The notes beneath the pieces were generated by a model. It did not search any database. It was given only the letters and a program-made list of their open reading frames with translations, and was not told the DNA's origin. Below are positions 32,175 to 40,518 of a stretch of DNA of 52,297 nt, piece after piece; the stretch's first letter is position 1; each line of letters begins with the position of its first letter. The DNA comes from HRBIN24 sp035574155 (lineage in GTDB: Bacteria; Chloroflexota; Dehalococcoidia; SM23-28-2; HRBIN24), in NCBI GenBank assembly GCA_035574155.1, contig DATLZD010000040.1, forward strand, positions 1 through 52,297, given 5' to 3'. The position numbers and the translations under genes were made by a program.

Positions 32175-33664
32175 CAGCGTCCCCTCCCCACCGTCTGCTG
32201 GGCCACGGTGGCGGTCCCTTCCTGGAAGAGGCCGTGTTCAGTCTTTTCCCAGTAGTGGGGGCGACGCGGGAGCTGGAAGAGGGCCCGCCAGGCGGCGACG
32301 CTCATCAGCAGCCAGTAGAAGGGCATGCCCCAGCAGTACTTGACCAGGGAGTAGTAGCGGCGGCGGAGGCAGCCCATGACGTGGGAGTATATGAAGGACA
32401 GGTTGCCCAGCACGAAGGCGGCGCTGCCCCCATAGAGGACCGGTGCCGGGAACAGCTCGGCTAGCGCCGTGGGCCTGGAGGCATACCACAGGCCCAGCAG
32501 GCACCAGAAGAGGGGGTTGAGCAGGTAGGACAGCACCGCCAGCCCGATCATGACCTGGAAACTGGCGAAGCCGTGAACGCCCAGCTGGCTGAGCAGGCGG
32601 AAGGGGTGCCGCATGTGCACCAGCCAGGTCTGCATATAGCCCTTGATCCAGCGGGTCCGCTGGCGCAGCCAGTTGCCCAGATGGGCCGTCGCCTCCTCGT
32701 AGGTGACGGAGTCCACGATGACGGTGCGCCATCCCTGGCGGTGAAGCCTCACGCCTAGGTCGGCGTCCTCGGTGACGTTGTAGGGGTCCCAGCCCCGCAG
32801 CCCCCGGAGGACGTCGGTTCGGAAGTGGTTAGAGGTGCCGCCCAGGGGGATGGGGGCGCCCCAGGCGTGGAGGCCTGCCAGGGCCAGGTCGAACCAGGCG
32901 GCATACTCGCAGGTGAACCACCTGGTCAGGAGGTTCTGGGAGGCGTTGTAATAGGAGAGCTTGGCTTGCACACAGGCCACCCGCGACCCTGACTTGCGGA
33001 AGGCCACGATGGCCTTGCGCAACTGGTCCGGCTCGGGCCGGTCCTCGGCGTCATATATCACCAGGAACTGGCCCCGTGCCTGCGCCAGCCCGTAGTTGCA
33101 GGCCCGGGGCTTCCCCTTGGGCGCTCCTGGGGGCACCACCAGGACCTCGAAGTGGGCCGGAAGGCGGACCCGGTCGAGGGCCAGCAGGGTCTCCGGGTCG
33201 TCAGGCTCCACCAGCAACTTCACGTCCAGCTTCTCGGGGGGATAGTCGAGGCGGCAGACGTTTTCGATGAGCTGCGTCAGGACGCCTGCCTCCCGGTAAA
33301 GGGGGAGCAGGACGGTGTAAAGGGGCAGATCCGCCAGGGCGGAGGTCTCCTCGGGCGATACGACCACCTCGGGCCGTTGCCAGAATGCCCGTGCCACCAC
33401 CAGCAGTTTGTAGGCGGACGCCAGCACGTAGACCCAGGTCACGATGGCCACCACGACGGTGGCGGTCGACTTGGGATCGACGGTGGCCACATAGGCCGCG
33501 GCGAGGACCGCCATGGTCAGGGCGGCCTTCTGCCAGCCCGCCATCACCGCCCTGGCCGACTGGTCGGCCGGAAGTCGCCCCATGCCGTCCCAGGGGTCGC
33601 CGGAGTGCCCGCCCTCCGGACGTGGCCGTAGGGCCCAGAAGGGGGGCCGGCGGTGGCCATTCAT
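32174..33664 (-). CDS. Processive-type membrane glycosyltransferase GT2
   Basis: This 496-residue enzyme has two N-terminal membrane helices (about 48-64 and 70-90), a GT-A domain and about four C-terminal helices. Catalytic motifs are all present: EPDD (153-156), YDAEDRPEPDQ with the DxD-type site (204-212), TEDADLG (298-304) with the base, and QRTRW (335-339), the Q-x-x-R-W motif of cellulose-, hyaluronan- and related synthases. Such enzymes polymerise and export a glycan. No PilZ domain is seen. The ATG at 33664 overlaps the upstream stop (ATGA); the longer frame above it is a shadow of the flippase-like gene. Product identity is unknown. Confidence 0.85.
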   Translation of the reverse strand: MNGHRRPPFWALRPRPEGGHSGDPWDGMGRLPADQSARAVMAGWQKAALTMAVLAAAYVATVDPKSTATVVVAIVTWVYVLASAYKLLVVARAFWQRPEVVVSPEETSALADLPLYTVLLPLYREAGVLTQLIENVCRLDYPPEKLDVKLLVEPDDPETLLALDRVRLPAHFEVLVVPPGAPKGKPRACNYGLAQARGQFLVIYDAEDRPEPDQLRKAIVAFRKSGSRVACVQAKLSYYNASQNLLTRWFTCEYAAWFDLALAGLHAWGAPIPLGGTSNHFRTDVLRGLRGWDPYNVTEDADLGVRLHRQGWRTVIVDSVTYEEATAHLGNWLRQRTRWIKGYMQTWLVHMRHPFRLLSQLGVHGFASFQVMIGLAVLSYLLNPLFWCLLGLWYASRPTALAELFPAPVLYGGSAAFVLGNLSFIYSHVMGCLRRRYYSLVKYCWGMPFYWLLMSVAAWRALFQLPRRPHYWEKTEHGLFQEGTATVAQQTVGRGR

Positions 33665-34725
33665 GGCCGGTCCAGTCCTGCCCCAGGGCCTGAGGGCCTG
33701 CGGGGACAGCGAGCTCCGCTGTCCCCCTCTCGAGTCGGTGGCTGCCCGCGCAGGTCTCTGGGCACGCCCGTCGAGGGCCAGGGCAGCAACGCCAGGCCGC
33801 CCAGCGTCCCCAGGCAAGAGAAGAGAAGGCCAAAGGCTAGGGCGGCCGCTGCGGCCGTAGACTGCTCCATGCCGCCCGCTGTCAGCAGGACCGCTAGGGA
33901 TGCTTCGTGGACGCCTATGCCCCAGATGGAGAGGGGTAGGAGGGAGAGGGTCGCGCTGACGAAGGCGGCCACGGCCAAGAAGCCAGGGGCCGTGTGGGCC
34001 TGGAGGCCGTACAGGAGGAGGCCCAGCGCCCCCAGGTATAACAGGTAGAACGCCAGGGAGAGGCAAAGGGCAGGCCCCAGCAGAACGCTCACCGCGGCCC
34101 CCGGCAACAGCTCCCTGAGCCGGCGGGGCAAGAGGCCCCACCAGGCCCGGCTGACGCGTCGGCCCAGGGCCAGACAGCCGAGGGCGACCACGGCGGTCAA
34201 GGCTGCGGACCACAGCGGCAGGCGGAGGCTGGCGAGGCCCACGATGGCCATCAGGCCCAGGGCCAAATAGCCAGAGCCGCGCTCCAGGAGCACCGACCTG
34301 GTCCCCTGCCACAGGGACATGCTGGCATCGCGGCTGGCCAGATAGGCCCTCATGGCGTCGCCCCCGTAGGCCCAGGGGAAGGCGGTCCCGACGAACATGC
34401 CCGCCCAGTAGGTGCGCAGCGACCAGGGCAGGGCCGGCTGCCCGCCCAGGGCCTTCATGAACAGGTGCCACTTGAGGGTGCTCAGGACCTGGGCCACGGC
34501 GACAAGGGCCAGGGCCCCCATCACCACGGCGGGGCTGAGGCCTGACCAGGTCTCCAGGAGTCGTCCCGGGGGGATCTGCCACAGGAGCAGACCCAGTAAG
34601 GCGAGGGGAGAGGCCAGCCTGGCGGCCAGCAGGACAGGCCGCCACCTGCCGCTACGGCGCGCGGTCCCTGGCCCGCTCATGGTGGCCGGAAGGGCGGCCC
34701 GCCCAAGAGCCCTGGTCAAGGCCAC
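33661..34725 (-). CDS. Lysylphosphatidylglycerol-synthase-TM/flippase-like membrane protein
   Basis: This 354-residue protein has about eight membrane helices and the pattern of the UPF0104/AglD family related to the membrane half of MprF: LSTLKWHLFMKALGG, TYWAGMFVGTAFPWAYGGDAMRAYLA (about 105-130), SVLLERGSGYLALGLMA and LSIWGIGVHEASLAVLL near 260-276. Family members are thought to move or modify lipid-linked molecules, and they are frequent in glycan clusters. The GTG at 34725 lies 4 bp after the upstream stop; an internal ATG at 34680 lacks a ribosome-binding site. The last 40 residues are polar and look disordered. Confidence 0.8.
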   Translation of the reverse strand: MALTRALGRAALPATMSGPGTARRSGRWRPVLLAARLASPLALLGLLLWQIPPGRLLETWSGLSPAVVMGALALVAVAQVLSTLKWHLFMKALGGQPALPWSLRTYWAGMFVGTAFPWAYGGDAMRAYLASRDASMSLWQGTRSVLLERGSGYLALGLMAIVGLASLRLPLWSAALTAVVALGCLALGRRVSRAWWGLLPRRLRELLPGAAVSVLLGPALCLSLAFYLLYLGALGLLLYGLQAHTAPGFLAVAAFVSATLSLLPLSIWGIGVHEASLAVLLTAGGMEQSTAAAAALAFGLLFSCLGTLGGLALLPWPSTGVPRDLRGQPPTREGDSGARCPRRPSGPGAGLDRP

Positions 34726-34729
34726 GGCC

Positions 34730-35719
34730 TCACCAGCCCTGGTCCAGCAGCCAGCGGGCGAAGGCCCGCACCCCCTCTTCTACCGGCGTCCGCGGCCGGT
34801 AGCCCAGGGACGCCTCTGCCTTGGATATGTCGGCCCAAGTGAGGGGCGGCTCGCCCGCGGGCGGGGGGTGGAATTGCCGACGGGCCTTTCGGCCCAGGGC
34901 CTCCTCCAGTAGGTCCACCACCTGGGACAGGGGGACAGGGCGTCCCTGGCCGAGGTTGAAGACGTGGTAGCCAAGGAGTGAGGCATCGATGGCGGCCACG
35001 ATGCCGTCCACGATGTCGGCCACATAGGTAAAGTCGCGCCTGGCGGACCCGTCCCCGTAAATGGGCAACTCGCGGTCCGCCAGTATGAAGCGGGCAAAGC
35101 GGTGGATGGCCATGTCCGGCCGCTGGCGGGGCCCGTAGACGGTGAAGAACCGCAGGGCCACGACGTCCATGTCGGCGGTGGCGGCGAAGGAGGAGCAGAG
35201 CGCCTCCGCCGCCACCTTCGAGGCACCGTAGGGCGATAGGGGACGACAGGGCGTGGCATCCTCGCGGGCGGGGCCGTCCTCCAACAGCCCGTAGACCGAG
35301 GACGTGGAGCCGAACACCACCTTGGCGGCCCCGAACTCCCGGGCCAGGTCCAGCACGTTGAAGGTGCCCCACACGTTGATGTCCAGGTAGGGCAGCGGGT
35401 CCTCCAGGGAATGACGCACGCCTGGGCGGGCGGCCAGGTGCACCACCACCTCCGGCCCGGAGGTGGCAAAGGCAGCGGCCAAGGCCTGGCGGTCGCGGAT
35501 ATCGGCCTCCACCAAGGTGGCGAGGCCGCTGCCCAGGGTGGGGGCGATGTTGGCCCGCTTGACCTCCTCGTCATAGTAGGGGTCGAAGTTGTCGACGCAG
35601 ACCACCCGCCGGCCCTCGCCCACCAGGCGCTCCACCAGGTGGGAGCCGATGAAGCCGGCTGCGCCCGTCACTAGGATGGTGGGCCGTTGGCCGTTGCCGC
35701 TGTGCCAATTGCGGTTCAT
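34730..35719 (-). CDS. NAD-dependent nucleotide-sugar epimerase (UDP-glucuronate 4-epimerase-like)
   Basis: The 329-residue extended SDR has TGAAGFIGSH (18-27) for NAD binding, the family marker DNFDPYYDEEVKR (43-55) typical of UDP-glucuronate epimerases, HLAARPGVRHSLEDP, GSTSSVYG (137-144) and the catalytic Y164-x3-K168 in YGASK. ARRDFTYVADIVDGIVAA is the usual C-terminal segment. With a UDP-sugar dehydrogenase in the same operon, the natural guess is UDP-glucuronate to UDP-galacturonate. A UDP-GlcA decarboxylase activity cannot be excluded. It sits 4 bp upstream of the flippase-like gene. Confidence 0.85.
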   Translation of the reverse strand: MNRNWHSGNGQRPTILVTGAAGFIGSHLVERLVGEGRRVVCVDNFDPYYDEEVKRANIAPTLGSGLATLVEADIRDRQALAAAFATSGPEVVVHLAARPGVRHSLEDPLPYLDINVWGTFNVLDLAREFGAAKVVFGSTSSVYGLLEDGPAREDATPCRPLSPYGASKVAAEALCSSFAATADMDVVALRFFTVYGPRQRPDMAIHRFARFILADRELPIYGDGSARRDFTYVADIVDGIVAAIDASLLGYHVFNLGQGRPVPLSQVVDLLEEALGRKARRQFHPPPAGEPPLTWADISKAEASLGYRPRTPVEEGVRAFARWLLDQGW

Positions 35720-35723
35720 GTCC

Positions 35724-36752
35724 TCACTCCTTCGTGGGGTAGGCCCGTGTCGGCGCGGCGGGCGGGGCCTCCAGGGCGGTTGTCGTCGGGTCCCCGCTCT
35801 GGGCGGGGAAGGACAGCAGCTCGCAGGCCAGCCCCGCCGCCAGCCCTGCCAGGACGGCCATGGTGGCGGCGCAGGCGGCGACGACGGATGTCACCACAGC
35901 CCCCCATTGGCCCGTCGCCAGGCCGGCGGCCACGCCGGCCCCGCCGACCGTTGCCTCGAAGGCGGCCGCCAGGAGGCCCCAGCGCACCAGCCCATGCAGG
36001 GGCCTGCTCAGATAATGGGTGAGCAGGTGGACCGTCAGCAGGTCCAGCAGGCCGCTGGCCAGACGCCGCGGTCCGTAGTTGGACCTGCCACCGGCCCTGG
36101 GACGGTGCCCCACCTTCACCTCGGCCACGCTGTAGCCGCGCCAGGCCGTCAGGGCCGGCATGTAGCGGTGGAGGCCGCCGTAGAGGGGGAGGCCCTTGGC
36201 CACCTCCGGTCGAAAGGCCCTCAGGCCGGAGCCGGCGTCGTGAACGGGGACCGAGAAGAGGCGCCGCTGCAACCAGTTGTAGAGGGCCGAGGGCAGACGC
36301 TTGCCCCAGCCGTCGGCCCGAGGCCAGCGCCAAGAGGTCACCAGGTCGTAGCCCTCGTCCAGCTTGGCCAGCAAGCGAGGCAGGTGCTCGGGCTCGTCCT
36401 GCAGGTCCGCGTCCATGGTGACCAGCACCCGGCCGCGGGCCACCCTGAAGCCGGAGGCGAGGGCCGCCGCCTCGCCTGAGCGGCGACGGTGGCGGACCAG
36501 GACCATCTGTGGGTGGCGTCGCTGTAGCTCGTGGGCCACCTGCCAGGTGCCGTCGTTGCTGCCGTCGTCGACTATTACCACCTCGGCCCGGAGGCCCAGC
36601 GCCGTCGTCACCTGCTCTATGCGCTGCAGCAGCGGCCCCAGGTTGGTCTCCTCGTTATGGGCGGGGAGCACGAAAGAGACGTCCGGCAGCCACCCTTGGC
36701 CGTTGGATGGCCACAGGACCTCGGCCACCGGTTCTTCCAGACGCTGCCTCAT
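35724..36752 (-). CDS. Polyprenyl-phosphate glycosyltransferase GT2 (ArnC-like)
   Basis: This 342-residue protein has a GT-A domain (DVSFVLPAHNEETNLGPLLQ; VVIVDDGSNDGT; MDADLQDEPEHLP with DxD) and two C-terminal membrane helices (about 255-310), the layout of ArnC, GtrB and related enzymes that put a sugar on undecaprenyl phosphate. SVPVHDAGSGLRAFRPEV and YSVAEVKVGHRPRAGGRSNYG are typical of this group. The tail is polar and disordered. In the operon it lies between two epimerase genes, overlapping the upstream one by four bases. Together with the ArnB-like aminotransferase it suggests an amino-sugar lipid intermediate. Confidence 0.85.
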   Translation of the reverse strand: MRQRLEEPVAEVLWPSNGQGWLPDVSFVLPAHNEETNLGPLLQRIEQVTTALGLRAEVVIVDDGSNDGTWQVAHELQRRHPQMVLVRHRRRSGEAAALASGFRVARGRVLVTMDADLQDEPEHLPRLLAKLDEGYDLVTSWRWPRADGWGKRLPSALYNWLQRRLFSVPVHDAGSGLRAFRPEVAKGLPLYGGLHRYMPALTAWRGYSVAEVKVGHRPRAGGRSNYGPRRLASGLLDLLTVHLLTHYLSRPLHGLVRWGLLAAAFEATVGGAGVAAGLATGQWGAVVTSVVAACAATMAVLAGLAAGLACELLSFPAQSGDPTTTALEAPPAAPTRAYPTKE

Positions 36753-37738
36753 GTCCTACCGCCTGCCTGTGCCGGGCGTCGGTGTCTATCCAGCCACCAA
36801 CGGACGTAGCTCTGGACCCCCTGCTCCAATGTCACCTGGGGCTGGTAGCCCAGGAGCTGATGGGCCCTGGTCAGGTCGGCCCATAGAGTCGGGCTCTCGT
36901 CTGGCCGCGACGGCAGGTGCCGCACCTTGGGCCGGCAGCCCAGCGCCTCCGCGATGGTCATCATCAGCTCCATGATGGTCACCGGGCGGCCGCCGCTGAC
37001 GTTGATGGCCTGGAAGCCGTCCAGGGGTGCCTGAAGGGCCAGCACCAGGGCACGGACCACGTCCGAGACGTAGGTGAAGTCCCGGCACTGGGTACCATCG
37101 CCGTAGACGGTCACCTCGTCGCCACGGGCGACCTTCTCCACGAAGGACGACACGGCCAGCCCTGGACGTTGCCGAGGGCCGTAGGGCGAGAAGAGCCGCA
37201 GCGCGACGACGGACAGCCCGTGCACGTGGGCGAAGGCGTGGGCGAACTGCTCCGCTGCCACCTTGGAGGCAGCGTAGGGCGAAAGGGGCCGCAGGGCCTG
37301 CTCCTCGCCGATGGGCACCGACTCTGTCGGCCCGTAGACCGAATCGGAGGAGGCCAGCACCACACGCCGCACCCCCAGGCCGGCGCAGGCCTGGAGGACG
37401 TTGACGGTGCCCAGCACGTTGACCTGGACGTATGGCCCTGGGTTCTCCACCGATGCCCTCAGGTTCACCTGGGCCGCCAGGTGGGCTACCGCTCGCACCT
37501 GGTGGCCTGCCACGGCCCCTCTCAGGGCCTCGGCGTCCATGAGGTCGCCACAGGCCACCCGTAGGCCGGGGTGGCGGACTGCCCAGCCCATCTCGCTGGG
37601 CCAGGTCGCCCGCGGGTCCAGGCGGTCGAAGCACAGGACCCGGTGTCCCAGGGCCAGGAGGGCCTCGATGAGATGGGAGCCGAGGAAGCCTGCCCCGCCG
37701 GTTACCATGAACGTTGCGCGGTCCACGTCGTCCCTCAC
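36749..37738 (-). CDS. NAD-dependent epimerase/dehydratase
   Basis: The 329-residue extended SDR has GGAGFLGSH (14-22), FDRLDPRATWPSE in the cofactor-specificity region (acidic residue at the end of strand 2), HLAAQVNLRASVENP, SSDSVYGP (130-137) and catalytic Y155-x3-K159 in YAASK. RLFSPYGPRQRPGLAVS and CRDFTYVSDVVRAL follow. It is GalE/WbpP-like, but the exact sugar cannot be fixed. It is a diverged relative of the epimerase at 34730-35719, not a recent copy. It overlaps the aminotransferase gene and the GT2 gene by four bases each. Confidence 0.85.
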   Translation of the reverse strand: MRDDVDRATFMVTGGAGFLGSHLIEALLALGHRVLCFDRLDPRATWPSEMGWAVRHPGLRVACGDLMDAEALRGAVAGHQVRAVAHLAAQVNLRASVENPGPYVQVNVLGTVNVLQACAGLGVRRVVLASSDSVYGPTESVPIGEEQALRPLSPYAASKVAAEQFAHAFAHVHGLSVVALRLFSPYGPRQRPGLAVSSFVEKVARGDEVTVYGDGTQCRDFTYVSDVVRALVLALQAPLDGFQAINVSGGRPVTIMELMMTIAEALGCRPKVRHLPSRPDESPTLWADLTRAHQLLGYQPQVTLEQGVQSYVRWWLDRHRRPAQAGGRT

Positions 37739-38892
37739 CTACGGTGCCTGCGGAGGATGCCCCTGACGGCCTCGGCCACCGTCAGCGCTTCCTCGTCGCG
37801 CAGCGCCGGGTATATGGGCAGGGAGACCACGCAGGGGGCCACCCTCTCCGTGTTGGGGAGCTCTCCCGACAGGTCGCCCAGCAGCCGCCGGTAATAGCTG
37901 AAGTGGTGGACCGGGATGTAGTGGACCGAGGCCGCGATGCCCCTCTGCCCTAAGAGGGCTATGAACTCGTCGCGGCCGATGGTCAGCATCTCGGTGCGAA
38001 GCCGGACGATGTAGAGGTGCCAGGCGTGGCGGACCTCCGGCCGCACCCTCGGCAGCTCCACCTCTTCCAGGTCGGCCAGGGCCCGGTCATATAGGGACGC
38101 CACCCTCTGCCGGGCGGCCAGGAAGTCCGGCAGCTTGCGCAGCTGGTGGATGCCGATGGCGGCAGCGACGTCCGAAAGGTTGCATTTGAAGCCCAGCTCC
38201 GGTACGTCATAGTGCCAGTGGCCGTTCCGGGAGTAGCGTGCCCAAGAATCGCGGGTGAGGCCCTGGTGGGCCAGCAGCCGTGCCCTCTCGGCCAGGCCGT
38301 CGTCGCCGAGGGTCAGCATGCCCCCCTCGCCGGTGGTCATGTTCTTGCTGGCGTAGAAGCTGAAGGCGGTCATGGGCGCGATGCTGCCGATCGGTCGGCC
38401 GCGGTAGCTGGCGCCGGCGGCGTGGGCAGCGTCCTCTATGACCACCGCCCCCTGTCCCGCCGCCAGCCGCAAAAGCTCGTCCATGCGGCAGGGCTGGCCG
38501 GCCATATGGACGGGGATGATGGCCCGCGTTCTGGGGCTGAGCCTACGCTCCACCGCCTCCGGGGAGAGGTCGTAGTCATGGACGTCGATGTCGGCCAGGA
38601 CGGGGGTGGCCCCCACGTAGCGGACGGCGTTGACGGTGGCGACGAAGGTGAAGGGGGTGGTGATGACCTCGTCCCCCGGTCCCACGCCGGCTGCAGCCAG
38701 GGCCACGTGCAGGGCCGCGGTCCCGGAAGCGGTGGCGATGGCGTGGCGCGCCCCCACGGCCTCACGGAACTGGTCCTCCAGCCTCTTGACGCGGGGGCCT
38801 TCGGTGACCCAGCCATCGCGCAGGGCCTGGGCCACCTCAGCTATCTCGTCCTCATCGATGGTGGGGCGGCTGAAGGGGATGAAGCCTTCCAT
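37735..38892 (-). CDS. DegT/DnrJ/EryC1/StrS sugar aminotransferase (ArnB-like)
   Basis: This 385-residue PLP enzyme transfers an amino group to a keto-sugar nucleotide. From the start it follows the ArnB pattern: FIPFSRPTIDEDEIAEV (4-20), GWVTEGPRVKRLE, HAIATASGTAALHVAL (50-65), IIPVHMAGQ, VIEDAAHAAGASYRG (151-165), and the PLP lysine K183 in FSFYASKNMTTGEGG. The C-terminal HYIPVHHFSYYR and LPNTERV are also ArnB-like. No bifunctional ArnA is seen, so the keto sugar would come from one of the two epimerase/dehydratases. The ATG at 38892 lies 2 bp after the dehydrogenase stop; the frame above it is a shadow. Confidence 0.9.
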   Translation of the reverse strand: MEGFIPFSRPTIDEDEIAEVAQALRDGWVTEGPRVKRLEDQFREAVGARHAIATASGTAALHVALAAAGVGPGDEVITTPFTFVATVNAVRYVGATPVLADIDVHDYDLSPEAVERRLSPRTRAIIPVHMAGQPCRMDELLRLAAGQGAVVIEDAAHAAGASYRGRPIGSIAPMTAFSFYASKNMTTGEGGMLTLGDDGLAERARLLAHQGLTRDSWARYSRNGHWHYDVPELGFKCNLSDVAAAIGIHQLRKLPDFLAARQRVASLYDRALADLEEVELPRVRPEVRHAWHLYIVRLRTEMLTIGRDEFIALLGQRGIAASVHYIPVHHFSYYRRLLGDLSGELPNTERVAPCVVSLPIYPALRDEEALTVAEAVRGILRRHRR

Positions 38893-38894
38893 GG

Positions 38895-40313
38895 CTAGGC
38901 CCCGTTGCCGGCGCATTCGCTCGGTGGCAGGGGGACCAGGGGACGGGTGGTCGCCCGTAGGGCGAGGTCGCTGGCGCTCTCGCGCTGGCCGTTGCCGTCC
39001 CTGCACCTCCCCAGCCGACCCAGCCCTAGGCAGACGTAGTCGAAGCCCCTGCGGGGCAGGTCGTGCTGCCGGAGGGCGCCGCGGCAGTCCAGGAGTAGGG
39101 GCCTCCTCATGGCGGCGTGCAGCCGTGTCCAGTCCACCTGCGCCAGTCCCGTCCAGGGCAGGGCAATGACCAGGGCATCGGCCCCGGCAGCCGCGTCGTA
39201 GATGTCAGCGGCCCAGGAGATGTCCGGGCGAAGGCGCTCCGGCTGCTGCAGCCAGGGGTCGAAGGCCGTTACCTGGGCCCCCGACCTGTGGAGGGCTCCG
39301 GCGAGGGCCAGGGCCGGCGAGGCGCGCAGGTCGTCGACGCCCGCCTTGAAGGTGAGGCCCACCACGGCTATCCTTGCTCCCTCCAGCTCGCCCAGCTCCG
39401 TCTCCAGGTGCTCGAAGGCCCAGGCCCACTGGCGGCGGTTGGCCGCCAGGGACGCCTCCACCAAGGCCAGCGGTGCCCCGGTCCGGCGTCCCTGCTCGGC
39501 CAGGACTGCCAGGTCTTTGGGAAGGCAGGGGCCGCCGAAGCCCAGACCAGGCTCCAGGTAGGCCCTGGGGCCTATGCGCGGGTCCAGGCGCAGGGCCTGG
39601 GCGACCACGTAGACATCGGCCCCCACCCGCTCGCAGTGGCGGGCCAACTCGTTGGCGAAGCTCACCTGCAACGCCAGGAGGGCGTTACTGGCATACTTGA
39701 CCAGCTCGGCGCTACGGGACGAGCAGAAGAGCTTGGGCGCCGGCACCGGGGCCACCAGTCGGGACAGGGCCTGGGCCGTGCCCTCGTCGTCGGCGCCGAT
39801 GACCATCCGGTCGGGGAAGAGGACGTCATGGAGGGCAGAGCCCTCCCGCAGGAACTCGGGATTGAAGGCGACGCCGCAATCGATGCCCAGGGCTGCCAAC
39901 TGCAGCCTCACGTCCTCGGTGGTGCCGGGCGGGACGGTGGAGCGGATGACCACCACCGACCGCCCGTGCAGGTAGGGGAGCAGGTCGGCCAGGGCCTCCT
40001 CCAGGTTCCTCAGGTCCAGGGGGGTGCCGTCCCAGGAGCCGGTGTCGACGCAGATGAAGTGGTAGCTGGCCCACCCGGTCCGCTCGTCGTGTGCTGTCCT
40101 GGCCTCCAGCAGCCCCGCGCCGAGGGCCTGCAGGAGGGCCTCGCGCAGGCCCGGTTCCCCAAAGGGCGCCTCGCCCGAGTTGACGGCGGCCACCAGCGAC
40201 GGGTCGCGGTCGATGCCCATGACGCGATGGCCCTGCCATGTCAGCCATAGGGCAGTGGGCAGGCCGATCCTGCCCAGTCCGATGACCGTTGCCTTGGGTT
40301 CGCCATTGACCAT
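38895..40313 (-). CDS. UDP-glucose/GDP-mannose 6-dehydrogenase family protein
   Basis: This 472-residue enzyme oxidises a nucleotide sugar to the uronic acid with two NAD+. It has ATVIGLGRIGLPTALWL (8-24) for NAD binding, STVPPGTTEDV, NPEFLREGSALHD (151-163), the central SAELVKYASNALLALQVSF and the catalytic Cys263 in GFGGPCLPKDL (258-268). VVGLTFKAGVDDLRASPAL lies in the C-terminal domain. It may supply UDP-glucuronate to the epimerase three genes downstream. The ATG at 40313 is preceded by a strong AGGAGG. The 205-bp gap between it and the GH5-like gene has only a weak TAATGG/TTATAG promoter candidate. Confidence 0.9.
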   Translation of the reverse strand: MVNGEPKATVIGLGRIGLPTALWLTWQGHRVMGIDRDPSLVAAVNSGEAPFGEPGLREALLQALGAGLLEARTAHDERTGWASYHFICVDTGSWDGTPLDLRNLEEALADLLPYLHGRSVVVIRSTVPPGTTEDVRLQLAALGIDCGVAFNPEFLREGSALHDVLFPDRMVIGADDEGTAQALSRLVAPVPAPKLFCSSRSAELVKYASNALLALQVSFANELARHCERVGADVYVVAQALRLDPRIGPRAYLEPGLGFGGPCLPKDLAVLAEQGRRTGAPLALVEASLAANRRQWAWAFEHLETELGELEGARIAVVGLTFKAGVDDLRASPALALAGALHRSGAQVTAFDPWLQQPERLRPDISWAADIYDAAAGADALVIALPWTGLAQVDWTRLHAAMRRPLLLDCRGALRQHDLPRRGFDYVCLGLGRLGRCRDGNGQRESASDLALRATTRPLVPLPPSECAGNGA

Positions 40314-40518
40314 GAATTTCCTCCTGTCGCCGCTGGCGGACGAGGGTGGACTGGGCCGGATGGGCGTCCGTTGGCCGTGTGGCCTGGGGCCGCTGACCGT
40401 CTGGCCATCCTGGGCCGTCACAAGCTATAACGCACTAGTCCGCGTGGCCATTACAGGAGAGGAGGGAAGGGGCCTAGGGTGGGGAGCTGAGGATCGCGGG
40501 CAGCCGCGGCGTCGCCGC

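Noticed and set aside
34730..37738. The two epimerase genes as a recent duplication
   Set aside because: They share the fold and motif spacing but differ along most of their length, including the region after the first strands; they are old paralogues.
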